From Roseburia sp. 1XD42-34 (lineage in GTDB: Bacteria > Bacillota > Bacilli > Bacillales > Amphibacillaceae), in assembly GCF_009917385.1 (NCBI RefSeq), contig NZ_QWLJ01000013.1, forward strand, positions 1-64,000: a stretch of DNA of 64,000 nucleotides, read 5' to 3'. Shown here in pieces: positions 56,404 through 64,000 of this stretch. The position numbers and the translations under genes were made by a program. The notes below the pieces were generated by a model. It was not told the DNA's origin. It made no database searches and saw only the letters and a program-made list of their open reading frames with translations. The stretch's first letter is position 1. The number at the start of each line of letters is the position of its first letter.

Positions 56404-58059
56404 TTAATTTGTAGATTGAATCATTTTATAATGTTTCCTCAATATAATCAGTAGGATGATTACAAAAACAATCACACTACATAGCGCAATCACCGCAGTC
56501 AGTTGCCATTGTAAATAATATGATCCCGCTGCACAACCTAAGCTGATAAGTAAGAAAATGGTGCTTACTACTTCCAATATGACAAAATACTGGTGTTTTA
56601 ATCGTTGCTTCTGTTTTTGTTGATCCCACTGTCTATCCCTAGTTCCATTTTCCAACCAATCTAAAACGGCTTGTGGGTAAGAAAGAAATGGTTTAACCGT
56701 GTCTTTTGCGTATTGCTTATATAATGTCTCAGCAATTTTCTTACCGTCAAACCATTTTTTCAGTTCAGGCTCTGCCCATTTTTGAAAATCAATTTCCGGA
56801 TAAATCGCTATTAAAATTCCGATAACAATGGAAACCGCCCTTCCCAAATAAGCATATTCCGCAGACAGCTGGATAGGTTGCTCACGAATTACAAGCCGAA
56901 TGTCTTCTTTGATTTGATCCATAACATGTGCATCCTGTATGTTTATTGTACCACTTTGATACATTTCTATCGTCTCTTGAATGACCCGTTTTAATTTATC
57001 ACGATCCGCGTGTGGTAAAATAAAATTCATTTCATCCAGCGTTTTAATAACCTGGTCGTAATCATCCATCACAATACTTTGAATCAACTGTTTAAAATAA
57101 TGGCTGTCTTGTTTACGTACTTCCCCTACCATACCAAAATCAATAACCACAATCTTCCCGTCTTGTTGCACTAAAATGTTCCCCGCATGTGGATCGGCAT
57201 GAAATTTTCCTGTAGTTAAAAATTGTTCCAAATAAAAGTCAAATAAAGTTTTGGCTGTTTCTTTTGTGTCAATTTGGTGACGATTCATAAAATCTACGTC
57301 CGTTATCTTTGCACCTTCTACCCATTCCATAACAAGCACGCGCTTTGTACATAATTCATCTATGTAAAACGGAATATGAATAGCGGTGTTCTCCTTAAAA
57401 CGCTCCTTAAAATACAGGGCATTAGATAATTCATGATCAAAATGCAGTTCCCGATTCATAACGGTTACAAGCTCTCGATACAATGAAGGTAAATCTGTTT
57501 TCTTCCCAAAAGAAGTAAGGATAGATATTAACCAAAATACAATTCGCAACGTTTTAAAATCTTTATGAAACACCTCTTTGATTCGATAACGCTGTACTTT
57601 AATAGCAACCTCTATCTGGCTATCTTTTAACTTAGCTCGATACACCTCGCCAATCGAGGCTGATGCAATGGAAGGTGTTTGAATTTCTTCGATATGCGCA
57701 TCAATAGAAGTACCCCATTCTTCTTCCATAATTCGACGCGCATAAGAATAAGGCATGGCAGGTACCCGGTCCACAAGACCACTAAGTTCTTTAATAAATG
57801 CATCCGGCATAAAATCTGTTCTTGTACTAAGAAACTGGCCCACCTTGATTAAGACGCCACCAAGCAGAATCGCTTTTTGGCGGTATTCCTGTGCCATTTT
57901 TGTAATTAAAAGATTCCACTTGTCAAATGTTTCATCATCCCAAATACGGTGTTTAAAATGAAAGCTATAAATCTTCGCAATAAACTTTAACGTCATCCAA
58001 ACCATTACGATACAACGATAACCTAAATTATATTTTAACCGTTTATGCAATTTAAACAC
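56404..58059 (-). CDS. ABC1/UbiB-family atypical protein kinase
   Basis: 551-aa membrane-associated UbiB/ADCK-type protein, linked in other organisms to quinone or isoprenoid lipid homeostasis. Visible blocks are KVGQFLSTRTDFMPDAFIKEL (the KxGQ motif, about 67-87), SASIGEVYRAKLKDSQIEVAIKVQRY (Ala-rich loop and catalytic Lys, about 128-153), MEWVEGAKI, FHADPHAGNILVQQDGKIVVIDFGMVGE (catalytic loop and DFG, about 268-295), and two C-terminal helices (about 490-540). The start is GTG 58059 or TTG 58050, both near GAGGTG. It is co-transcribed with the phasin-like gene. The substrate is unknown. Confidence 0.9.
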   Translation of the reverse strand: MFKLHKRLKYNLGYRCIVMVWMTLKFIAKIYSFHFKHRIWDDETFDKWNLLITKMAQEYRQKAILLGGVLIKVGQFLSTRTDFMPDAFIKELSGLVDRVPAMPYSYARRIMEEEWGTSIDAHIEEIQTPSIASASIGEVYRAKLKDSQIEVAIKVQRYRIKEVFHKDFKTLRIVFWLISILTSFGKKTDLPSLYRELVTVMNRELHFDHELSNALYFKERFKENTAIHIPFYIDELCTKRVLVMEWVEGAKITDVDFMNRHQIDTKETAKTLFDFYLEQFLTTGKFHADPHAGNILVQQDGKIVVIDFGMVGEVRKQDSHYFKQLIQSIVMDDYDQVIKTLDEMNFILPHADRDKLKRVIQETIEMYQSGTINIQDAHVMDQIKEDIRLVIREQPIQLSAEYAYLGRAVSIVIGILIAIYPEIDFQKWAEPELKKWFDGKKIAETLYKQYAKDTVKPFLSYPQAVLDWLENGTRDRQWDQQKQKQRLKHQYFVILEVVSTIFLLISLGCAAGSYYLQWQLTAVIALCSVIVFVIILLIILRKHYKMIQSTN

Positions 58060-58270
58060 CTCATTATTGTATACCCTTTTCCATTCCAGACTAAAACTAT
58101 ATCCTTTTTTATGACTTTATTGTTTTGAACTTGAAAAAGATTCTTTCATTAGCACGCGCACATTTGTTGCGGGTTTGATCACCAAAGTTTTCATCCATTG
58201 ATAATTAAACATTGGATAATCATTCATTTTCCCTTATAATAATAAGAAATAAAGAACGTTGGGGGATTTT

Positions 58271-59620
58271 ATGAAAAATAACAACTATTCCTTTTTGGAT
58301 CATATTAAATTTATTATACCATCTCTTATTGGTGTTTTTTTATTTATGTCACCAATCAAAACAGATGCTGGGCTTACTATTCCCATTGCTATCCTTGCTG
58401 GTAAAATTGAATCGTTATTGGCAGATCAATTATCAGCCATTATGACGGTAATTATCGTATTTACAGCACTTATGACTATCATTGTTCGATTTCTTGGCAA
58501 AGAAAAGTTAAACAGAACGCCATTTTTTCGACAACTTTTTTATGTCAATCTATTTTGGACGATAACGAGAGTGCTTGCTGCTATATTTGCCATTATGGTA
58601 TATTTCCGCTTGGGACCGGAATTTATTCATAGTGCCGACACTGGTCAAATGCTACTAGGGGATCTCTTACATGTTTTATTTGCTGTCTTCTTATTTGCAG
58701 GGCTATTTTTACCGTTACTGATGAATTTTGGGCTGCTTGAATTATTTGGAACGCTAATGACGAAGGTAATGCGACCTTTATTTCGGCTTCCTGGTCGCTC
58801 CTCTATTGATTCCTTAGCTTCTTGGGTGGGCGATGGCACCATTGGTGTATTAATTACAAGTAAGCAGTATGAGAATGGGTATTACACGAAGCGCGAAGCT
58901 GCTGTAATTGGGACGACATTCTCCGTTGTCTCGATTACCTTCTCGTTAGTTATCATTTCGGAAGTCGATCTTAAAGAGATGTTCCTGCCATTTTATGGTA
59001 CCGTTTTGGTTGCTGGATTTGTTGCTGCATTAATCATGCCGCGAATTCCTCCACTTTCGAAAAAAGCAGATACGTATATAAACGAGGAATCTGAAGGAAT
59101 TTCCGAACAGATACCAGCTGATGAACATATTCTATCATATGGCTACAAAAAAGCATTAGACCGAGCCAAGCAAGAAACAAGTGTGTATAAACTTTTCAAA
59201 GAAGGGGCACAAAATATTTTGGATATGTGGATGGGAGTTGCCCCAGTCGTTATGACCTTTGGATTAATTGCGCTAATCATTGCAGAAACAACTCCTCTTT
59301 TCCAATGGCTTGGCTTGCCTTTTGTTCCTTTATTAGAGCTGTTACAAATCCCATATGCAAAAGAAGCATCTGAAACCGTGTTGATCGGATTTGCGGATAT
59401 GTTTTTACCATCGATTTTAGCTTCAACTATTGAAGCAGACATTACCCGCTTTACCATTGCAACATTATCTGTCACCCAGTTAATTTATATGTCAGAAGTA
59501 GGCGGATTATTAATTGGCTCTAAAGTACCCGTTTCCTTTAAAGATTTAGTGATTATCTTTTTATTACGCACACTGATTACTTTACCGATTATCGCACTCA
59601 TTGCACACCTCATCTTTTAA
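58271..59620 (+). CDS. YjiH family membrane protein (nucleoside-recognition Gate domain)
   Basis: About 449-aa integral membrane protein with roughly ten hydrophobic segments, of the YjiH/SpoIIIAB-unrelated Gate-domain group related to nucleoside transporter gates and the spore-maturation SpmA/B fold. Gate-type blocks include SLASWVGDGTIGVLITSKQYENGYYTKREAAVIGTTFS and LIGFADMFLPSILASTIE. Transport substrate is unknown. The frame is open from TTG 58259, but ATG 58271 has GGGGGATTTT ahead and gives MKNNNYSFLDHIKF. Monocistronic: a terminator follows the stop immediately. Confidence 0.85.
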   Translation: MKNNNYSFLDHIKFIIPSLIGVFLFMSPIKTDAGLTIPIAILAGKIESLLADQLSAIMTVIIVFTALMTIIVRFLGKEKLNRTPFFRQLFYVNLFWTITRVLAAIFAIMVYFRLGPEFIHSADTGQMLLGDLLHVLFAVFLFAGLFLPLLMNFGLLELFGTLMTKVMRPLFRLPGRSSIDSLASWVGDGTIGVLITSKQYENGYYTKREAAVIGTTFSVVSITFSLVIISEVDLKEMFLPFYGTVLVAGFVAALIMPRIPPLSKKADTYINEESEGISEQIPADEHILSYGYKKALDRAKQETSVYKLFKEGAQNILDMWMGVAPVVMTFGLIALIIAETTPLFQWLGLPFVPLLELLQIPYAKEASETVLIGFADMFLPSILASTIEADITRFTIATLSVTQLIYMSEVGGLLIGSKVPVSFKDLVIIFLLRTLITLPIIALIAHLIF

Positions 59621-59672
59621 AAAACAGCCAAGCTAAAAAACAGCCAAGCTAAAAAATAGCTTGGCTGTTTGA
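59621..59672 (+). terminator. Terminator with duplicated 5' arm after the YjiH gene
   Basis: The arm ACAGCCAAGCT occurs twice in tandem (59624-59634 and 59640-59650, separated by AAAAA), followed by one partner AGCTTGGCTGT and TTT. Either copy can form the stem. Confidence 0.8.
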
Positions 59673-59689
59673 ATTTAGAAGTTAAAAGT

Positions 59690-59881
59690 ATAAAAATATT
59701 GGCTTTGGGATAATGATATAAAGGAATAGCCGCATCCGCCTTAAGCGCCCAACAACTAGGCGACTTCACGAATCGCCCTACGATAAGTCCTCATTGGTTC
59801 ATGCCTCACCATGATTCCTTTATCTCGTTTGATTCGTTCCAGTCGCTACGTTGCTAAACGGACGCCCCGCACCTTTGTTCG
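59690..59881 (-). repeat. Family A repeat, minus orientation, after the acyltransferase stop
   Basis: On the minus strand GAACAAAGGTGCGGGGCGTCC starts exactly three bases after the acyltransferase TAA. It continues with TTTAGCAACGTAGCGACTGG, GATAAAGGAATCATGGTGAGG, the ATGAGGACTTATCGTAGGGC core and CGATTCGTGAAGTCGCCTAG, and ends at TATACTTT next to the YjiH terminator. It is in sense orientation in the acyltransferase 3' UTR. Confidence 0.8.
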
Positions 59882-59883
59882 AA

Positions 59884-60894
59884 TTATTTCTGTTCTAATT
59901 CTTGTGCCGTTTTTGTATACAATTTCTTCATAATCGATGCCTTCCCTTCAATAAATGGCTGCCAAATCCCTTGTACTGGACGACTGGATAAAAGCAGAAC
60001 GAGAAGGATTGATAAAACAGCAAGACCCATGAAATCAAATATTCCATCTATTTTAAACAGGTCTGCTTGACGGAAGTATTGGATAAAAAATCCATGTAGC
60101 AAATATACATAGAGTGTACGGGTGCCGAGTACTGTCCATTTGAAATGTTGGACTGGTATCCAAGAAAGTACACTTAAAACCATCAATGCTGCAGATAAGT
60201 AAACTAATAACCTTGCTAACCCTCCAAACTCTGGAAGTCCTAAATCACCATATGATTTAGAAGCGAGTAGCCATCCGGAATTAAAATCAGGTAAATAATA
60301 GATAGCAATAGCGATTCCAACCATAACCATAAAGGAAACTACCTTCACTGCTTTCAGCTTGACAACCATTATTTGTTTTTCTGTTAAAAAATAACCCACT
60401 AAAAAAAACGGAAAGAAAACGAACGTGCGCGACAAGCTGAACATTTGACCAATCTCACTAAAATAACCTACGATGAGGCCAAGTTGTACAGCAATAGCAA
60501 CGCTTAGTAATGGGGGTAGCTTTTTAAACCAATACAATAACAGATGCCAACAAAAAAGGCTGAATAAAAACCACATCGCCCAGTGTGGACTGAATAAATC
60601 TGTTTGCCAGCCTGGTTTATCGATTAAAAAATAGTAACCTGTATAAAGCAATTGAAAAATCACATACGGTAGTAATAGTTTTTTCATTAATTGTAATACA
60701 TAATTCACCGATCCAGAGCCTTTGGCAAAAAAGCCTGCTAGGAGTATAAACGCAGGCATATGAAACGTATAGATCCACAGATAAAGTGTCTGGATATATT
60801 TCGAGTCTTCTGTGAAAGGCTGTATCATATGTCCAAAAACAACTAAAAAGATCAGGATGACTTTTGCATTATCAAAAAAAGATTTTCTCTTCAT
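59884..60894 (-). CDS. Acyltransferase 3 family membrane protein
   Basis: 336-aa polytopic membrane protein with about ten hydrophobic helices and the acyltransferase-3 N-terminal signature SFFDNAKVILIFLVVFGHMIQPF (conserved His near residue 22) and FHMPAFILLAGFFAKGS. Members O-acetylate sugars or cell-envelope polymers; the fucose 4-O-acetylase-like subgroup has this length. No glycosyltransferase or capsule gene is nearby to hint at the substrate. The start has GGACGGGTGAAC ahead. Its stop codon is followed after three bases by a family A repeat. Confidence 0.88.
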   Translation of the reverse strand: MKRKSFFDNAKVILIFLVVFGHMIQPFTEDSKYIQTLYLWIYTFHMPAFILLAGFFAKGSGSVNYVLQLMKKLLLPYVIFQLLYTGYYFLIDKPGWQTDLFSPHWAMWFLFSLFCWHLLLYWFKKLPPLLSVAIAVQLGLIVGYFSEIGQMFSLSRTFVFFPFFLVGYFLTEKQIMVVKLKAVKVVSFMVMVGIAIAIYYLPDFNSGWLLASKSYGDLGLPEFGGLARLLVYLSAALMVLSVLSWIPVQHFKWTVLGTRTLYVYLLHGFFIQYFRQADLFKIDGIFDFMGLAVLSILLVLLLSSRPVQGIWQPFIEGKASIMKKLYTKTAQELEQK

Positions 60895-61128
60895 CGTTCA
60901 CCCGTCCTTTTCGATAAATTTTATTTTTATTTCAAAAAGCAGGGAAATTTCAGAGAAGTAAGTTTTGAAAAGTGTCAAGACGTTAGTTGTTTGTATGAGC
61001 CATGCTAATAAAAGCAATCCATGAATTTCGTCCGTTTTTTCCAGGCTTTTTGAACACGCTTAATCTTAATCCTACTTTTAAAAATAGGGTGCACTATTTA
61101 CTCTACCCTTTTTGGACACCGTTTGCAT

Positions 61129-61148
61129 ATGAAAACACTCGTTTTCAT
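61129..61148. promoter_or_regulatory. Palindrome upstream of the acyltransferase gene
   Basis: ATGAAAAC and GTTTTCAT flank a 4-nt centre. It lies about 235 nt upstream of the acyltransferase start. It has the size and symmetry of an operator, but no regulator can be named. Confidence 0.35.
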
Positions 61149-61209
61149 ACACTTGTTAGCGTTTTGTAAACGGGTTGAAAAATAACCATCGATATGTAAT
61201 AGAATCGTT

Positions 61210-61241
61210 AAAAGAAGCAATCTATTGGATTACTTCTTTTT
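61210..61241. terminator. Terminator-like stem
   Basis: AAAAGAAGCAATC faces GATTACTTCTTTTT (one mismatch) across a short loop, with A/T runs on both sides. It probably terminates minus-strand transcription from ku, about 230 nt away with repeats between, or acts in both directions. Confidence 0.6.
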
Positions 61242-61244
61242 AAA

Positions 61245-61330
61245 AAGATAAGAAAACATAAAATGAGGTGCTTGGAGATAACGAAATAACCGAATAGCCA
61301 TGTTTATCTCATTCCATTCGCTACGCAACA
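61245..61330 (-). repeat. Internally deleted family A remnant
   Basis: The minus strand carries the 5' core TTGCGTAGCGAATGGAATGA followed by GATAAA and then directly the 3' end GGCTATTCGGTTATTTCGTT and CCAAGCACCTCATTTTATG. The middle of the element (roughly 90 bp) is gone, with the junction at the internal GATAAA. Confidence 0.65.
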
Positions 61331-61424
61331 GGCATTTAGGTTTGTTACCCCCTTAGACTTATTGCAGGCTGCAGTTATCCACTCCTGAAGTCGGTTTCTT
61401 ACAGCACCTTATATACGGGATAAA
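61331..61424 (+). repeat. 5'-truncated family B repeat
   Basis: GGCATTTAGGTTTGTTACCC to the 3' arm TCTTACAGCACCTTATATACGGGATAAA. The first hairpin and the left end of B are missing. It directly abuts the family A remnant. Confidence 0.65.
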
Positions 61425-61473
61425 CACCTTTATCGAATGATTTACTTTTACTTCTTATTAAAAGTGAATACCA

Positions 61474-62325
61474 TTATGTCCCTGTTTTCTTCTTTTTTAC
61501 CTTTTTTTCCTTTTGTTTAGATGGTTGGGGCTGTTTTGGTTTCGGCTTATCCTGCTTCGCTCGTTCTAATGAAGCTTGTAAAGCATCCATCAAATTTGTT
61601 GCTGCACCTGGTGAAGGCTTATCCTGCACAGTAGCTGTTTGATCTTGGTCCTTCTTTTGCTCAATCAAATCAAGCAATGCATGTCTGTACTCATCCTTAT
61701 ACTTTGTCGGATCGAAAGCTGTGGTTAATTGTTCGATCAGCATTTTTGCCGTATCCAATTCTTGGGGGTTCGCTTCCGCCTCTTTAGGAACATTAGGTAC
61801 ATCTGCAACACTGCGTACTTCATCTGGATAGTGTATCGTTTCGACGACTAATGTATCCTGATAAACACGAATGATTGCTAATTGTTCTTTAGAGCGAATC
61901 ATCATTTTAGCAATACCGATTTTTTCAGTTTCCTTCAATGCTTTCCGTAATAGGCCGTAAGCTTTAGCGCCACCTTCATTTGGAGATAAAAAGTAGCTTT
62001 TTTCATAATAAATGGGGTCCACCTCAGCAAGTTGTACAAAGTCAACAATTTCTACAGCCTTATCTGCTTGTTCCTGTTTCAATGCTTCCAGCTCTTCTTC
62101 ATCCAAAACGACGAATTTATTCTTTGCGTACTCATAGGCTTTGACAATTTCTTCGTTTTTAACCGGGCGTTCACATACAGGACATGTGCGCTCATATTTA
62201 ATAGGTGATTGACACTCCTTATGCAATTGCCTTAATTGAATATCTTTATTCTCCGTAGCGGCATGCATTTTTACAGGGATGTTCACAAGACCAAAGCTGA
62301 TCGTTCCTTTCCACATCGTATGCAT
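61474..62325 (-). CDS. ku: Non-homologous end-joining protein Ku
   Basis: Homodimeric ring that binds DNA ends and recruits LigD; important for repair in spores and stationary cells. About 283 aa from MHTMWKGTISFGLVNIPVKM, which matches Bacillus Ku N-termini. ATG 62325 is well placed behind GGAGGA, while the in-frame ATG 62331 touches it. The Ku core runs to about residue 225 (ERTCPVCERPVKNEEIVKAYEYAKNKFVVLDEEEL, YFLSPNEGGAKAYGLLRKAL). A Lys/Pro/Gln-rich tail (KPKPKQPQPSKQKEKKVKKKK) follows. It is divergent from ligD. Confidence 0.95.
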   Translation of the reverse strand: MHTMWKGTISFGLVNIPVKMHAATENKDIQLRQLHKECQSPIKYERTCPVCERPVKNEEIVKAYEYAKNKFVVLDEEELEALKQEQADKAVEIVDFVQLAEVDPIYYEKSYFLSPNEGGAKAYGLLRKALKETEKIGIAKMMIRSKEQLAIIRVYQDTLVVETIHYPDEVRSVADVPNVPKEAEANPQELDTAKMLIEQLTTAFDPTKYKDEYRHALLDLIEQKKDQDQTATVQDKPSPGAATNLMDALQASLERAKQDKPKPKQPQPSKQKEKKVKKKKTGT

Positions 62326-62331
62326 TCTCAT

Positions 62332-62432
62332 TCCTCCTTAAACGTAGTTTGCCAAAGTTTAAGGAATTTTATCCAAGTATGGTTATTATTCTTGCTCTTG
62401 TATCAAACTAAGTTTAGAAAGGAGAACAGAAC
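62332..62432. promoter_or_regulatory. Divergent ku-ligD promoter region
   Basis: Only 101 bases separate the two start regions, so the promoters must overlap or lie back to back. In B. subtilis ku and ligD are under forespore sigma-G; I could not place a convincing -35/-10 pair by eye. Confidence 0.5.
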
Positions 62433-64000
62433 ATGTATGTCATGAAGCCTATACCCAGTGTAGATATCCCAAGAGGTAAAGAATGGCTATATGAAGTAAA
62501 ATACGATGGTTATCGTTGCACATTACAATGGACTAAAGAACTTATCCAATTACGAAGCAAAAATAATACAAATTTAAGTAACCAGTTTCCAGAAATTATC
62601 CAAGCCTGTTTGCAGCTCCAGGAACAAGTCGAATCCCATTTGCCCTTAACAATGGATGGAGAACTTGTCATATTAAACCAACTATATCAAGCAAATTTTG
62701 AGTGGGTTCAAAAACGTGCCAGGCTACGGACAACATCTAGCATCGAAACCGCTTCTAAGCAACGTTCTGCCAGTTTCATGGTTTTCGATATACTGCAGCA
62801 CCAAGGGGAGTCTATGTTATCGATTGAATTGGAAAAACGCAAAGAATACCTCCAGCTACTATTTAAAACGTATCCTTTCTCACAAGAACTTATATACGTA
62901 ACAAGTTACAAAAACCCCGACCAGCTTTGGAAGGAAATTTTTAGACATCTTGGAGAAGGTATGATAGCAAAGCGGAAAAATAGTCTCTATAAGCAAGGGA
63001 GTAATCACCAAGACTGGTATAAAATAAAAAACTGGAGGTCGTTAAGTGGCTTTTTAACAGCTTTAGATAAAAATAACGATTATTTTCAAGTAAGCGTATA
63101 TAAACATAATCAAATCGTCCCGATCGGGAAATGCAAGCATGGGCTTGATTCAAAAGAAATGGATATTTTAAGACAATTATTTCAAACAAAAGGAGATCTA
63201 AAAAGCAATACTTATATTTTGCCTCCTGCTATTTGTGCCACCATTCATAGCCTTGATTTATATAAGCAAGAATTACGTGAACCAGCTTTCAAGCAAATAC
63301 TTCCACACGCACGTCCAGAAGAAATGACTTGGGAAAAGCTACAACTTGATCAAGCTATGTTTCCAACAGATGTTGAAATAACAAATCTTGACAAAGTCTT
63401 CTGGTCGAAACCAGGCTATACGAAAGCTGACCTCTTGCTTTATATACGGCAAATAGCTCCTTACATGCTGACGTTTTTTAAAAGCCGTGAACTTACAATT
63501 ATTCGCGCGCCTGATGGGATAGATAAGGAACATTTTTTCCAAAAGCACTTGCCCACCTACGCACCTGCTTTTATGCCAAGACATGAACAACAGGGAAAAA
63601 ATAGTATCGTTTGCGATACATTAAACGACCTCATTTGGTTAACCAATCATGGTACCGTAGAATTTCATACGCCGTTTCAAACCATTGCAACAAATACGCC
63701 GGAAGAAATTGTCTTTGATTTGGACCCACCAAGCAGAGACCGTTTTTCTTTAGCAATCAAAGCAGCTTTAAATATGAAATATCTATTTGATGAATTACAG
63801 TTGATCTCTTTTGTCAAAACTTCGGGAAATAAAGGGCTGCAAGTATATATCCCAATTCCAAGCGGAAGCATGTCCTACGAAGATACTGCCTTATTCACCC
63901 AAACCATAGCACTTACACTAGAAGGCACCTTCCCAGCACTATTTACCACCGAACGATTGAAGCATAAACGTAATGGCAAGCTTTATATTGATTACGTCCA
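62433..64000 (+). CDS. ligD: Bifunctional ATP-dependent DNA ligase / polymerase LigD (partial, runs off the right edge)
   Basis: NHEJ enzyme that acts with Ku. ATG 62433 follows AAAGGAGAAC and gives MYVMKPIPSVDIPRGKEWLY. The N-terminal ATP-dependent ligase has the nucleotidyl-Lys motif EVKYDGYR (Lys23), DGELVIL, SFMVFDIL, EGMIAKR and WYKIKNW. From about residue 316 the primase-like polymerase domain begins (TNLDKVFWSKPGYTKADLL, TLNDLIWLTNHGTVEFHTP), with the catalytic DLDPPS near residue 428 and FVKTSGNKGLQVYIP. The frame is open to base 64000. This ligase-then-polymerase order without an N-terminal phosphoesterase is the Bacillus layout. Confidence 0.95.
   Translation, partial: MYVMKPIPSVDIPRGKEWLYEVKYDGYRCTLQWTKELIQLRSKNNTNLSNQFPEIIQACLQLQEQVESHLPLTMDGELVILNQLYQANFEWVQKRARLRTTSSIETASKQRSASFMVFDILQHQGESMLSIELEKRKEYLQLLFKTYPFSQELIYVTSYKNPDQLWKEIFRHLGEGMIAKRKNSLYKQGSNHQDWYKIKNWRSLSGFLTALDKNNDYFQVSVYKHNQIVPIGKCKHGLDSKEMDILRQLFQTKGDLKSNTYILPPAICATIHSLDLYKQELREPAFKQILPHARPEEMTWEKLQLDQAMFPTDVEITNLDKVFWSKPGYTKADLLLYIRQIAPYMLTFFKSRELTIIRAPDGIDKEHFFQKHLPTYAPAFMPRHEQQGKNSIVCDTLNDLIWLTNHGTVEFHTPFQTIATNTPEEIVFDLDPPSRDRFSLAIKAALNMKYLFDELQLISFVKTSGNKGLQVYIPIPSGSMSYEDTALFTQTIALTLEGTFPALFTTERLKHKRNGKLYIDYV

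Larger units (their letters stand above)
60895..61473. other. Gap between acyltransferase and ku genes
   Basis: About 580 bases without a gene. Contents: the acyltransferase promoter region with a palindrome ATGAAAAC-ACTC-GTTTTCAT (61129-61148), a terminator-like stem (61210-61241), a family A remnant on the minus strand (61245-61330) and a family B fragment (61331-61424) that ends about 50 bases from the ku stop. Confidence 0.6.

Overview
The window is AT-rich chromosome from an endospore-forming, facultatively anaerobic Firmicute of the family Bacillaceae. Protein content and order best fit the Virgibacillus/Oceanobacillus/Lentibacillus group; this is inferred from gene order and protein character, not from a marker search. 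The first 23 kb follow the Bacillus subtilis order glyA-ywlG-rpiB-ywlE-mntP-ywlC(tsaC)-ywlB-spoIIR-prmC-prfA-tdk-rpmE-rho-glpX-murAB-tal-fbaA-spo0F-pyrG-rpoE, nearly all on the minus strand. A chemoreceptor gene is inserted in the ywl block, and intergenic gaps are unusually long. No rRNA, tRNA, CRISPR array, prophage or transposase gene was seen.

Region by region. 0.4-5 kb: serine/ribose metabolism, a chemoreceptor and an arginine-phosphatase-like protein. 5-14.6 kb: Mn export, tRNA t6A synthesis, sporulation signalling (SpoIIR), translation termination, thymidine kinase, L31 and Rho. 15.6-23 kb: gluconeogenesis and sugar phosphates (glpX, tal, fbaA), cell wall (murAB), phosphorelay (spo0F), CTP synthase with an attenuator-type leader, and RNA polymerase delta. 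24-32 kb: a beta-oxidation operon (fadF-thl-hbd-two acyl-CoA dehydrogenases-TetR repressor) whose promoter carries a FadR-like operator between -35 and -10. 32-47 kb: an anaerobic/fermentative group (pflBA with a Rex-like operator, ldh, pta) mixed with argS, a sporulation-type class A PBP, YwhD, YwgA, an HD hydrolase and LipL. 47.5-52 kb: HemQ, the germination pair cwlJ-gerQ (cwlJ has a +1 in a T run) and small proteins. 52-56 kb: a CuA haem-copper oxidase operon. 56-64 kb: a UbiB-like kinase with a phasin-like partner, a YjiH-type membrane protein, an acyltransferase, and divergent ku/ligD for end joining; ligD runs off the right edge.

The most striking content is not coding. About two dozen intergenic repeats of at least three families (called A, B and C here) fill most gaps. 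A is about 190-260 bp with a long internal imperfect stem. B is about 160-180 bp with two hairpins whose arms vary together between copies. C is a roughly 70-100 bp hairpin element. They are combined and nested: one B interrupts an A at a GATAAA motif. Two A copies begin exactly three bases after a stop codon, and several end against a rho-independent terminator. None encodes a protein. They look like non-autonomous mobile or structured-RNA elements and are the best candidate here for something undescribed.

Other regulatory signals read directly from the sequence: a cluster of six DnaA-box-like 9-mers beside tsaC (ywlC), a pyrG promoter and attenuator starting with GGGC, a sigma-E-like promoter for cwlJ and a sigma-H-like promoter for spo0F.
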